Source: a virus
Length of the DNA: 38,980 nt
IMG/VR virus record: IMGVR_UViG_3300032265_001425
Location: 1 to 38,980 of that record
Reading direction: 5' to 3' (one strand)
Below, in pieces: positions 5,209-12,373 of the stretch. The notes under the pieces were generated by a model, which was not told the DNA's origin, ran no database searches, and saw only the letters and a list, made by a program, of their open reading frames with translations. A program made the translations under genes and the position numbers. Every line of letters starts with the position of its first letter. Position 1 is the first letter of the stretch.

Positions 5209-5576
5209 TTATTTAAATTTTTCCAATATTCATCACCATAAGCACAAAATATTTCTTCTCCATTATGTATATCTCTTTCAGCTACTAAATAAACAATAGC
5301 ATTTTCATCTTGTTCTATATAAGAATTATTCTTATATATTTTATGATTTAAAGCATCATTAGCGAATTTAGCATATGAAAATTGCAATTCACAATCTAAT
5401 GTAATTGTGTCATTTATTTCAATAAGATATTTAGAATTTTCAAATATATCAACAAAATCGTTATTAATGTAGTATCCTTTGAAAATATCAATTATTTCAC
5501 CTTTTTTGATAAAATCAAAAGTAAATAATCCTATTCCTGCGTCATTAATATTTGAATCTGTTATATATAATTTCAT
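5205..5576 (-). CDS. SET-domain protein (putative protein lysine methyltransferase), 123 aa
   Basis: A minimal SET domain. The N-terminal block GIGLFTFDFIKKGEII (residues 14-29) matches the SET opening, FANDALN (71-77) stands where NHS is usual, and GEEIFCAYGDEYW (106-118) is the C-terminal ELxxDY-type motif with the catalytic Tyr. There are no pre-SET or post-SET zinc sites. Such enzymes transfer a methyl group from SAM to lysine; the target here is unknown and could be host or phage protein. It overlaps the following gene by 4 nt. Confidence 0.75.
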   Translation of the reverse strand: MKLYITDSNINDAGIGLFTFDFIKKGEIIDIFKGYYINNDFVDIFENSKYLIEINDTITLDCELQFSYAKFANDALNHKIYKNNSYIEQDENAIVYLVAERDIHNGEEIFCAYGDEYWKNLNK

Positions 5577-5599
5577 GATTTTATTTATAATAATTTAAT

Positions 5600-6178
5600 C
5601 TAATCCCACCAGCCCTCGATATGTCGCTCTATTAAAGAAAATAATAATTTACGAGCTTGATTATGTTTAAACATACCAATATTCATAGCAATGTGATGTT
5701 TAGTATCATTTTTAAACACAACATCCTTACCTGTTAAAATTCTTTTGTAAGTAGCTTTGTGCTTTGCAAAATAATCATCAAAGTTTTCTGATAGTTCGGT
5801 TGATTTTAGTGTTTTAAAACCTTTTGATGCTCCATATTCACCAGGTTCCAAATCAACAAATTCAAACTTTGTTTCATGGTAATCACCATATTCCATCCTA
5901 TAATATTCATCTTGAACTTTCTCAATCAATCTAACACAAAGCATCATGCGTTCTGAATCTTTTTTGGCATTGGTGTGAAAATCTCTATCACCAATATACT
6001 TTGCAGTGTTTTTCAATTTAAACTTCAATACATCAAAGATGTAACCGTCATCATAGTCTCTGTCTTTCCAGACGATAGGTAACCATTTAAAGATATTTTT
6101 TATACCTTTAACAAGATCTTTAGGATAGAATTGACCTTCAAATTTAAACCAAAGTCTTATTTTTTTAAATTTATTCAT
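5600..6178 (-). CDS. Conserved phage protein of unknown function, 192 aa
   Basis: The product is rich in aromatic and charged residues: WFKFEGQFYPKDLVKGIKN near the start, YDDGYIFDVLKFKLKNTAKY, and a C-terminal KHHIAMNIGMFKHNQARKLL. I recall similar proteins in many large phages without an assigned role. No catalytic motif, membrane segment or signal peptide is visible. The gene lies between the SET-domain gene and DNA ligase, in the same direction, with about 20-nt gaps. Confidence 0.65.
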   Translation of the reverse strand: MNKFKKIRLWFKFEGQFYPKDLVKGIKNIFKWLPIVWKDRDYDDGYIFDVLKFKLKNTAKYIGDRDFHTNAKKDSERMMLCVRLIEKVQDEYYRMEYGDYHETKFEFVDLEPGEYGASKGFKTLKSTELSENFDDYFAKHKATYKRILTGKDVVFKNDTKHHIAMNIGMFKHNQARKLLFSLIERHIEGWWD

Positions 6179-6201
6179 AATTTCTATTACTTTTTTAAAG
6201 T

Positions 6202-7293
6202 TTATTCATAATCTCTAATTTCTATAACTTTAGGAAATCTTAATGAACCATCTTCAGTCATTTCAAAATATTTAACAGTTGCTTCTTTTCCTATTAATTC
6301 ATCACGTTTATTCCATAACTCTGTTAAATATTCCCAGCTTCCATTTACTGCCGCATCAAACTCAACTCCGTTTTTTGTTTTGAATTTTAATTTACCTATT
6401 TTTGAACTTAAATTACCTTTTCCTTCTTCATAACCAATTATAGTAAATTCTTCATCTTTAAAATCTTTATGTTTTAAAAGATACTTTGAACGTTTATTTT
6501 CATAAACAGTATCAAGTCTTAACATTTGACCTTCATATCCACTTTTAATGTAATTTTTATACATTTCATCTACTTCATCTATTTTAGAAAGAACATGAGT
6601 TACTACTTTGACACAACATTCTGAAAGTTGTAAATTATGAATAGCTTCTATTCGTTTTGTAAAAGTATCTTCATAACTAGGAATATCATATATGTAATAT
6701 TTTATATATTTTAAACTAGTCATTAAATCTGGAAGTGTAGGTTTTGTTTTACGTACACACGAAATAATAGTATTAAAATCAGCTATATCTTTTTCAGCAT
6801 ATAATTCTCCATCTAAAATTAAATCAGAATTTTCTTCAAATAATGGTTTTAATGATTCAAAAATATGAGGAGCAGAAACAATTTGTTTACCATTTCTAGA
6901 CCACATACCATCACTTTTAATAATACATCTTACACCATCATACTTTGGTTGAGATGATAGTGGAAATTTAATTTTATCTTTATAATCATTCCAATCATGG
7001 GCTAACATAGGTTTAAAAAATACAGGTGTATCAATATCATTAATATTTTCAAATGAACCCATCTCAATACGTTTACGATGTAAAGCAGTTGCTTCTGCAA
7101 GTGCTTGTTCATTAACATTAGTTTCATTTTTCTTACCTAAATTTTTACCTTGACATTCAGTCCAAGAAGACACTACTTTTTCTCCATCTGTAAATCCCGA
7201 AATTGTTCTATATTTATTACTTTCAACTTCTATAGTCCATTCAGAAATTTTATTCGTTACTGATCTTTTGTATAATGTTGTTAATTTTTTCAT
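6202..7293 (-). CDS. ATP-dependent DNA ligase, 363 aa
   Basis: Seals nicks in duplex DNA through a lysine-AMP intermediate. The nucleotidyltransferase core shows motif I SQPKYDGVR with catalytic Lys117, motif III-like LILDGELYAE, motif IV EGQMLRLD and motif V LLKHKDFKDEEF. It ends with an OB-fold region (GKEATVKYFEMTEDGSLRFP). The first 75 residues (WTIEVESNKY..., SSWTECQGKNLGKKNET) resemble the WGR-like N-terminal module of phage ligases. The start is certain: the ATG is 4 nt from the -7 box of the promoter at 7298-7330, which predicts a leaderless mRNA. Confidence 0.93.
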   Translation of the reverse strand: MKKLTTLYKRSVTNKISEWTIEVESNKYRTISGFTDGEKVVSSWTECQGKNLGKKNETNVNEQALAEATALHRKRIEMGSFENINDIDTPVFFKPMLAHDWNDYKDKIKFPLSSQPKYDGVRCIIKSDGMWSRNGKQIVSAPHIFESLKPLFEENSDLILDGELYAEKDIADFNTIISCVRKTKPTLPDLMTSLKYIKYYIYDIPSYEDTFTKRIEAIHNLQLSECCVKVVTHVLSKIDEVDEMYKNYIKSGYEGQMLRLDTVYENKRSKYLLKHKDFKDEEFTIIGYEEGKGNLSSKIGKLKFKTKNGVEFDAAVNGSWEYLTELWNKRDELIGKEATVKYFEMTEDGSLRFPKVIEIRDYE

Positions 7294-7297
7294 GTTA

Positions 7298-7330
7298 TAA
7301 AAATAATAAAGAATTTTTGAAAAGCCAAAT
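7298..7330 (-). promoter_or_regulatory. Phage promoter for DNA ligase (leaderless)
   Basis: ATTTGGCTTTTC and TATTTTTA on the minus strand, spacer 20 nt. The ligase ATG begins 5 nt after the last base of the -7 box, about where transcription should start. Confidence 0.85.
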
Positions 7331-7331
7331 T

Positions 7332-7724
7332 TTAATTAGATAAATCTTTAAAAGACAAAGAATGAGGAATAGGTTTTTTATTTTTTACTGCTACAAATGT
7401 AAACATTGCTGTACAAAGTTTTTCAATATTTCCATGCATATCTTCTCGTGTTACTTTAACTTGTATTAATATTGATGATTTACCTAATGATTTTAATACT
7501 GATTTAATTACTATTAAATCACCAATGTGGCCAGGACATATAAAATCTACTTTATCCATTGATGCTGTTACTGCTCCATCTGCATCAGTACTATAGAGTA
7601 ATTTTCTAGCTAATGTCGCTGCTGCAATGTCCATTTTGGCTAAAAGCACTCCACCAAATAATGTTCCTGCAAAATTAATATGTTCAGGAAATACTGTAAA
7701 ATCTGTTGTGTATTCTGTTATCAT
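7332..7724 (-). CDS. Hotdog-fold acyl-CoA thioesterase, 130 aa
   Basis: Matches the YciA/cytosolic acyl-CoA thioesterase branch of the hotdog fold. The hallmark runs from residue 13 to 32: PEHINFAGTLFGGVLLAKMD, with Asn17 and Asp32 at the usual active-site positions. VDFICPGHIGDL and KVTREDMHG follow, as in the family. Expected activity is hydrolysis of an acyl-CoA thioester in the cytoplasm. This is an unusual metabolic gene for a phage. It overlaps the stop of the upstream 87-aa gene by 1 nt and ends just before the ligase promoter. Confidence 0.85.
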   Translation of the reverse strand: MITEYTTDFTVFPEHINFAGTLFGGVLLAKMDIAAATLARKLLYSTDADGAVTASMDKVDFICPGHIGDLIVIKSVLKSLGKSSILIQVKVTREDMHGNIEKLCTAMFTFVAVKNKKPIPHSLSFKDLSN

Positions 7725-7987
7725 TAAAATTGAAATAAAAAGTTATTGTTTTTATCAAATACTCGAGTAATAGTAATTCCACCTTCATACATAAAGTATT
7801 CTAATACAGTTGAATACATTTGATTAATAGCTTGTAAATTCCAAGGCATTGTAGGTGGTCCTTGTATAAATGTATCAAATGTTTCAGTTGCTTCTAATCT
7901 TAGAAGATATTCATTTACTAATATTTTTACTTCATCTAATGAAGGATTAGTTTTTAAAATTATATTTTTGATTTCGATATCTGACAT
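7724..7987 (-). CDS. Hypothetical protein, 87 aa
   Basis: A small acidic protein (MSDIEIKNIILKTNPSLDEV...) with predicted helices and a C-terminal strand (GGITITRVFDKNNNFLFQF). No domain recognised. Its stop overlaps the thioesterase start by one base, so the two are co-translated. A terminator (8004-8024) lies just upstream, so the promoter of this pair is not obvious and readthrough may feed it. Confidence 0.6.
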   Translation of the reverse strand: MSDIEIKNIILKTNPSLDEVKILVNEYLLRLEATETFDTFIQGPPTMPWNLQAINQMYSTVLEYFMYEGGITITRVFDKNNNFLFQF

Positions 7988-8003
7988 AACCTTGATTTAA
8001 AAA

Positions 8004-8024
8004 GGTCCTAACTAAGTTAGGACC
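8004..8024 (-). terminator. Terminator hairpin, 9-bp stem with 3-nt loop
   Basis: GGTCCTAAC/GTTAGGACC with loop TAA (plus strand), followed on the minus strand by TTTTTAAATC. It ends the transcript of the 71-aa DNA-binding gene. Confidence 0.85.
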
Positions 8025-8042
8025 ATTAAGTGTTTTATTTAA

Positions 8043-8258
8043 TTACAAAAAGATAGCAACGTCTTTATTTTTTGTTCTACTTTTAGATAAATTAAATAAT
8101 TCTTTAGCCATGTCTTTTTTAATTGTTCTACGACCAGCTAGAACATTTAAAATGTGTGAACGTGAATATGTTGTACTTGCGTATAACACGTTTGCATCTC
8201 CTTTTCTTTTTCTTGCTGTATAGAAAGCTAACACAGCTGTTGGATTTAATTTTGTCAT
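8043..8258 (-). CDS. Small helix-turn-helix-like protein, 71 aa
   Basis: Residues about 26-58 (YASTTYSRSHILNVLAGRRT, then IKKDMAKELFNLS) look like a compact HTH: a basic turn, the ILNVLAGRRTI pattern seen in XRE-type repressors, and a following helix. The N-terminal AVLAFYTARKRKGD is helical and basic. It is likely a DNA-binding regulator. The gene is a single-gene unit, with its own promoter (8280-8313) upstream and a strong terminator (8004-8024) downstream, which fits a regulator. Its binding target is not visible. Confidence 0.55.
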   Translation of the reverse strand: MTKLNPTAVLAFYTARKRKGDANVLYASTTYSRSHILNVLAGRRTIKKDMAKELFNLSKSRTKNKDVAIFL

Positions 8259-8279
8259 TATTTTAATAATTTAATAACA

Positions 8280-8313
8280 TAAAGATAATAAGGAAAATCT
8301 GAAAAGCCAAACT
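8280..8313 (-). promoter_or_regulatory. Phage promoter, TTTG-N20-TATCTTTA
   Basis: AGTTTGGCTTTTC then TATCTTTA with a 20-nt spacer, 22 nt upstream of the 71-aa gene. Confidence 0.85.
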
Positions 8314-8314
8314 T

Positions 8315-8533
8315 TTATTTTTTCTTTTTCTTAGCTAACTTTTTTTCTAATTTAGCTTGCTTAATGGGATCTACCCATTTAGATGTGTATGTTATTTCAA
8401 CTTTTATAGGACCGTGTGTAGTTTTAATTGAATCGTAATACCATATTTCTTTAGTTCCATCATTATTTTCATAATGACGTGTAAATTTATTTTGTTTTTC
8501 TTGTATTACTTCTTTTGGTCTTCCTCTTGACAT
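8315..8533 (-). CDS. Small basic protein with AT-hook-like start, 72 aa
   Basis: The product starts MSRGRPKE, an AT-hook-like GRP core, and ends in a lysine run (KLEKKLAKKKKK). The middle (EIWYYDSIKTTHGPIKVEIT) predicts beta strands. Nucleic-acid binding is likely, but no family is recognised. The start lies inside the end of the upstream 115-aa gene (47-nt overlap in another frame). The stop adjoins the promoter at 8280-8313. Confidence 0.6.
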   Translation of the reverse strand: MSRGRPKEVIQEKQNKFTRHYENNDGTKEIWYYDSIKTTHGPIKVEITYTSKWVDPIKQAKLEKKLAKKKKK

Positions 8534-8834
8534 CTATTTCAGTTTGTAGTTTTTTAATTGTATTGAGTATTGTACTACATTCTTCATATAGTTCATTTTT
8601 TTCAAATGCTGGTAGGTATTTTTCTAATTCTTCTTTAAATAATTCTCTTTTTAAAGTTATATCATAAATTGCTTCAGTTTCTTTTACTAAAACACTCAAT
8701 ACATGAATATTTTTTTTAGTTGTTTCTAAATTTTTTAAAATAGTTTTTACTATAGGTTCTGCTACTTTAAAATCACAGTTATCTACTAATTGTTGTAATT
8801 CATCGATTGTTTCGACCTCTATTTCTTTTACCAT
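8487..8834 (-). CDS. Hypothetical coiled-coil-like protein, 115 aa
   Basis: Mostly helical and charged. It ends KLQTEIDVKRKTKRSNTRKTK, a basic tail suited to nucleic acid. The block LEKYLPAFEKNELYEECSTI resembles LDNLIKYYEEKEEYEVCVSI in the 120-aa protein at 10178-10540, so the two may be distant paralogues. The ATG directly follows the stop of the upstream 52-aa gene. Function unknown. Confidence 0.6.
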   Translation of the reverse strand: MVKEIEVETIDELQQLVDNCDFKVAEPIVKTILKNLETTKKNIHVLSVLVKETEAIYDITLKRELFKEELEKYLPAFEKNELYEECSTILNTIKKLQTEIDVKRKTKRSNTRKTK

Positions 8835-8993
8835 TTAGAATAATTTAAATATATCTTTATTAATTATTTTATTTTTTAATTTAGAATTTTTTTCATCAGT
8901 ATCTAACATTTTAGATGCTAATTTTTCTAAATGGTCACTTTTAGTTTTTTTATAATCACTTAAAATTTTTTTATGTTTATTTATTTTTTCCAT
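8835..8993 (-). CDS. Small lysine-rich protein, 52 aa
   Basis: Starts MEKINKHKKILSDYKKTKSD and ends NKDIFKLF. Its ATG overlaps the stop of the HNH-like gene as TAATG, and its own stop TAA is followed at once by the ATG of the 115-aa gene. This seamless packing supports translation. The protein is helical and very basic. Function unknown. Confidence 0.6.
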   Translation of the reverse strand: MEKINKHKKILSDYKKTKSDHLEKLASKMLDTDEKNSKLKNKIINKDIFKLF

Positions 8994-9646
8994 TACCATT
9001 TTGAAATAAATTCTTCACCACTGTTACTTTTATCTTCTTCCCATAATCCAATTTCCTTAAGACGTTGTATATTATAATCATCTAATTCAAATTGAACCAT
9101 TTCTTGATTTACATTATTTACTGAAGTGTGACCTTCAATTTGTAATAAATCTTTCTCGTTATAAATATTACCTACACTTATAAAGTAACAGTTATAACAA
9201 AGCAATTCTACATTTCCATTTAGATAATTTTTTTTATTGTTATCTTTAAAATGCATTAGTAATGGAATTTTATAATCTATAATTCTATGTTCATTATATC
9301 CACATAATGCACATTGTTCTGGTAAGATATGTTCTTGAATTAATTTATCTTTAATTTGTTGAGGTGTAAAATGAGCATAGTTTATTCTACCTTCAATAAT
9401 ATCTAGTACTGCTGGTATTTTACGTTTTCTTGAACCTTTTTTACTCCATTTAGGTATTCCTTTACCTTGTCTATTTAAATGTTTATTAAATAAACTAACA
9501 TTATCTGTTTCATCTTTATATAATTGAGCATATCTTTTATATAAGGGATAACTTACAGCAAGATAGCGTGCTGCTGCTCGATTTGAGCCCGTAGCACGCA
9601 TTGCTCTTAATATATCTTCTTTAGATAAGAATTTTTTAGATGGCAT
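8993..9646 (-). CDS. HNH-like protein with N-terminal HTH, 217 aa
   Basis: Residues about 110-155 show a zinc-binding pair of Cys motifs, CALCGYNEH and LLCYNCYF, bracketing LLMHFKDNNKKNYLNGNVEL, in the layout of HNH nucleases; the N of NGNVELLC is typical. The central His is in LMHF. The N-terminus (RATGSNRAAARYLAVSYPLY) looks like a helix-turn-helix. HNH proteins in phages are often homing or packaging nucleases. This one is not inside another gene and sits in a tightly packed operon. Some catalytic positions differ from the consensus, so activity is uncertain. Confidence 0.6.
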   Translation of the reverse strand: MPSKKFLSKEDILRAMRATGSNRAAARYLAVSYPLYKRYAQLYKDETDNVSLFNKHLNRQGKGIPKWSKKGSRKRKIPAVLDIIEGRINYAHFTPQQIKDKLIQEHILPEQCALCGYNEHRIIDYKIPLLMHFKDNNKKNYLNGNVELLCYNCYFISVGNIYNEKDLLQIEGHTSVNNVNQEMVQFELDDYNIQRLKEIGLWEEDKSNSGEEFISKW

Positions 9647-10058
9647 CGTTATTTATATCAAATTCTAAATTATCTGAAGAATTTAATAATTCAAATAAAT
9701 CTACAGCATTTTTTATAATGAATTCGTCTCCTGATTTATTAATTAATTTATTAATAGTTCCATCTTCGTTTTTTCTACTATATATGTACCAAAATATTAC
9801 AGCTGATTTTTCTATACCAAAAATAAGTCTAATTAAATTTTCTATAATAGAATAAAGAGGCATATCATAAAGATTTAAATCAATACCGAATTTATCATAA
9901 AGTTCATTTTGATTATCCCATGTTTCTTCCCATGTTGTAACTAATTTTATAAATAACTGCTTTGCTGCTAATATTTGATCTATTGTTTGAGATTTTATTT
10001 CTGTTTCAACTTTTAAAATCTCATTAAATAACTTATGTAGTTCGGGTTGATTTCTCAT
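9636..10058 (-). CDS. Conserved phage protein of unknown function, 140 aa
   Basis: Helical protein with a conserved-looking block NLYDMPLYSIIENLIRLIFG followed by VIFWYIYSRKNEDGTINKL. I recall similar small proteins in large phages without known role. It overlaps the 57-aa gene upstream by 26 nt and the HNH-like gene downstream by 11 nt. No signal peptide; the hydrophobic stretch is too short to call a membrane segment. Confidence 0.6.
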   Translation of the reverse strand: MRNQPELHKLFNEILKVETEIKSQTIDQILAAKQLFIKLVTTWEETWDNQNELYDKFGIDLNLYDMPLYSIIENLIRLIFGIEKSAVIFWYIYSRKNEDGTINKLINKSGDEFIIKNAVDLFELLNSSDNLEFDINNDAI

Positions 10059-10206
10059 TTACATTAAAAATTTTTAAAAACTCAATTAATGGTAGCTTTT
10101 TTATTTCAGCAAAATACAGTTCTGCCTCTTCTTTATTATTAAATTCTCCACTATTTATAACTTCATGTGTTATATCATTATTTATTGATAGATTGAATTT
10201 TTTCAT
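10033..10206 (-). CDS. Small hypothetical protein, 57 aa
   Basis: MKKFNLSINNDITHEVINSG begins a frame of 57 codons that fills the otherwise empty gap between the 120-aa and 140-aa genes. It overlaps the upstream gene by 29 nt and the downstream one by 26 nt. A-rich sequence (GAAAAAAT) precedes the ATG. The block EEAELYFAEIKKL predicts a helix. Function unknown. Confidence 0.5.
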   Translation of the reverse strand: MKKFNLSINNDITHEVINSGEFNNKEEAELYFAEIKKLPLIEFLKIFNVNEKSTRTT

Positions 10207-10540
10207 ATTTTTTCTTTAATTTATTAATAGAAACACATACTTCATATTCTTCTTTTTCTTCATAATATTTAATTAAATTATCTAACATATCTTTAAAATC
10301 TTTCTGTTTAATAGTAACTGTACAGTCTAAATTAATTATATTAACAATTTCAGCAGTTTCTTTTTTAGATTTTATTGCGTCTGTTAAAGATGCTAATGTT
10401 TCTTTCATTACTATTTTTATAAATTCTTCAGATTTAGATAAATTTAATAAATCTTCTTTATTATTAAATAATAATTCTATATTATGAGGTTCTCTTTTTT
10501 TAAGAGTTTTACGTGTTTTACTTAGAATTGATTTCTTCAT
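10178..10540 (-). CDS. Hypothetical helical protein, 120 aa
   Basis: A basic N-terminus (KTRKTLKKREPH) precedes charged helices. LDNLIKYYEEKEEYEVCVSI resembles a block in the 115-aa protein at 8487-8834. The start overlaps the upstream membrane-protein gene by 23 nt. No domain recognised. Confidence 0.55.
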   Translation of the reverse strand: MKKSILSKTRKTLKKREPHNIELLFNNKEDLLNLSKSEEFIKIVMKETLASLTDAIKSKKETAEIVNIINLDCTVTIKQKDFKDMLDNLIKYYEEKEEYEVCVSINKLKKKYEKIQSINK

Positions 10541-10814
10541 TTTGTATAGCGTTTATATTGTTAGATGTTTCACCTTTATTACCCCAAATTTTAACGCCTA
10601 AAAGTGCAGCTCCAATACCAATAACAACTACTGCTTGATTAATAATATCTATTGTTTTATCACCCCACATTTTATCTCCTACTCCTAATAGAAATGCAAT
10701 TCCTCCAATAAAAATGATATATGAACCAGCTGTAGATGTAGCTGACGTTTTTCCGTTATCGTTACTTGTCATTTCTCCAAATGAGAATTTTGTAATATTA
10801 CCTATTTGTACCAT
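10518..10814 (-). CDS. Small membrane protein with two TM segments (holin-like), 98 aa
   Basis: Two hydrophobic segments are visible, YIIFIGGIAFLLGVG (about 32-46) and QAVVVIGIGAALLGVKIW (about 60-77), joined by a short charged loop, with a polar C-terminal tail (NKGETSNNINAIQNEEINSK). Size and topology fit a phage holin, but nothing in the sequence proves this and no endolysin is adjacent. It is first behind the promoter at 10861-10893. Its start codon is locked in a strong hairpin (10810-10839), which suggests translational control. Confidence 0.6.
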   Translation of the reverse strand: MVQIGNITKFSFGEMTSNDNGKTSATSTAGSYIIFIGGIAFLLGVGDKMWGDKTIDIINQAVVVIGIGAALLGVKIWGNKGETSNNINAIQNEEINSK

Positions 10815-10839
10815 ATTATTGTTTGGTAATAAATATGGT
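10810..10839 (-). promoter_or_regulatory. Leader hairpin covering a start codon
   Basis: On the minus strand ACCATATTTATT pairs with AATAATATGGT (11 bp, one bulged base) around a 7-nt loop ACCAAAC. The ATG of the 98-aa membrane protein lies in the 3' arm, so the fold should hide the start codon. A trans-acting factor, melting, or ribosome movement could open it. Confidence 0.6.
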
Positions 10840-10860
10840 AATTTTATTTTTTATCTCTTA

Positions 10861-10893
10861 TAAAGATAATAAAAAATTTTTGAAAAGCCAAAT
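10861..10893 (-). promoter_or_regulatory. Phage promoter, TTTG-N20-TATCTTTA
   Basis: ATTTGGCTTTTC and TATCTTTATA with a 20-nt spacer. It drives the 98-aa membrane protein through a leader of about 42 nt that forms the hairpin at 10810-10839. Confidence 0.85.
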
Positions 10894-10907
10894 TTTTTAA
10901 AGAAATT

Positions 10908-11669
10908 TTAAATTAATATATCATTATTAATATTTCTTCCCATATAATTCCCCCATTTATATCTAAAATATTCATGACCTTTTTGTTCAGCTTGTTGTCT
11001 TTTTTCTCCATTAACTGAAACTGAAGCAAAATGATAAAAATGACTATTATATGTTCTTAACATTTTTAATCCTGATAATTTACATTTAAGAAAAAAATCA
11101 CAGTCAGCAACCATTCCTTGTTCATAATTTTCGTCCCAACCACCAACTTTAAGATAATCTATTTTAGACATAAAAATTGGAAGTGTTGAACCGGTTTCAT
11201 CAGGAAAAAGTCCTCGTAGTGGTTCTTCATATTTCCAGTAATTTTCTAAATTAAATGTTTTAGGATCACGTCCACAATCTCTAATATGAAATTGTTTAAA
11301 TATACTTGGTGTAGGTTCAATTTGATTTGGTGATATAACTGAATTAGAAATATAATCTTTTAATAATTCTATATCCCAATCTAATGGAAATACATTATCA
11401 TCATTTACTATTAAAATCTTATCATACTTTGCATTATATACACCTAAATTAGTTGCGCGGCATAATCCAACATTTTGTTCTAAATTTAAAATTTCAATAG
11501 ATTCCGCGTATTTTTCGAGTATTTCTTTATTAAGGTTATAAAAGCCATCTACAACAACTATAATTTGATTTTTATTTTGTTGTCCTTCAATTGCTGATTT
11601 AAGACATAGATCTAATGTATCAGGACTTTTATAAGTAGGTATAATAACGCTTACAGATGTTTTTTCCAT
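10908..11669 (-). CDS. Family 2 glycosyltransferase, 253 aa
   Basis: GT-A fold. VSVIIPTYKSPDTLDLCLKS at the start is the nucleotide-sugar binding strand and first helix of GT2 enzymes. IIVVVDGFYN replaces the usual VDD. KILIVNDDNVFPLDWD near residues 86-101 is the DxD-type metal motif, and GGWDENYEQGMVADCDFFLK is the acceptor-side block with an ED-like acid. It transfers a sugar from a nucleotide donor; donor and acceptor are unknown. It is the last gene of the sugar island and overlaps the upstream gene by 19 nt. Confidence 0.88.
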   Translation of the reverse strand: MEKTSVSVIIPTYKSPDTLDLCLKSAIEGQQNKNQIIVVVDGFYNLNKEILEKYAESIEILNLEQNVGLCRATNLGVYNAKYDKILIVNDDNVFPLDWDIELLKDYISNSVISPNQIEPTPSIFKQFHIRDCGRDPKTFNLENYWKYEEPLRGLFPDETGSTLPIFMSKIDYLKVGGWDENYEQGMVADCDFFLKCKLSGLKMLRTYNSHFYHFASVSVNGEKRQQAEQKGHEYFRYKWGNYMGRNINNDILI

Positions 11670-12373
11670 TCTTCAACTAAATTTTCTTGTTTTACTTTAT
11701 ATAATGGAGCTAACCACATTGTTTCTCCATGAGTACTGAATGTATTTAAAGGACATAATAATGCTTTTCCATTATCTCTTAATTCAAGAAACATTGGGAA
11801 ATCATTTGGGTGAGTTCCATTTGTGTGTTTTCTTAAGATATACTCATCTTCCTTTAATGTTTTTACTTTAGCAGCAAATGTCATAGTTGTACTGTTAAAC
11901 ATTCCAAATAATTCAGTTTCACCTCTAAATATTTTAGTTGGATAGCCTCCATCTTGATCTACTTCTGGATTTCCACCTTGAAATGGAGCTATAAATTTAT
12001 CAGGATGTAGATATAAAGTTACATATGGTGCTCCTAATTTAAATCCTTCTTCTAATATTTGAGGAGAATTAGGTAAGTGAAGATAATCATTTTCTACAAA
12101 ATAAACTATTTCATCATCTTCCCATTTTAGAGCCATATCTAAGGCTAAATTAAATGTTCCTGCTCCATGACCTATAGATACAGTTGTTATTTTATTAGGA
12201 TGACAATACTTAGTAATCATTTGTAATGTTTCTTTACTACAATTATCTGCTATTATTTCAAGATTTTGATTACCAAATACATTAACAAAATTTTTTAAAC
12301 AATTTTCATTGTTTATATAGTCTGGTTTTACTTTAGAGTAACCAGCGTCTGAGATTCTATAAATTATTTTCAT
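11651..12373 (-). CDS. Glycosyltransferase-like protein (GT-A type), 240 aa
   Basis: MKIIYRISDAGYSKVKPDY opens the protein. FNLALDMALKW and VYFVENDYLHLPNSP (about residues 89-103) read like the GT-A region around the DxD motif, here ENDY. LELRDNGKALLCPLNTFSTH follows near the C-terminus. I recall related phage proteins annotated only as glycosyltransferase family. Its start shares 4 nt with the stop of the upstream methyltransferase, so it is co-translated within the island. The acceptor is unknown. Confidence 0.65.
   Translation of the reverse strand: MKIIYRISDAGYSKVKPDYINNENCLKNFVNVFGNQNLEIIADNCSKETLQMITKYCHPNKITTVSIGHGAGTFNLALDMALKWEDDEIVYFVENDYLHLPNSPQILEEGFKLGAPYVTLYLHPDKFIAPFQGGNPEVDQDGGYPTKIFRGETELFGMFNSTTMTFAAKVKTLKEDEYILRKHTNGTHPNDFPMFLELRDNGKALLCPLNTFSTHGETMWLAPLYKVKQENLVEEWKKHL

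Noticed and set aside
8993-9646. Group I intron or intein homing endonuclease
   Set aside because: The HNH-like gene is in an operon and does not interrupt or lie next to a split gene; no intron core was seen.
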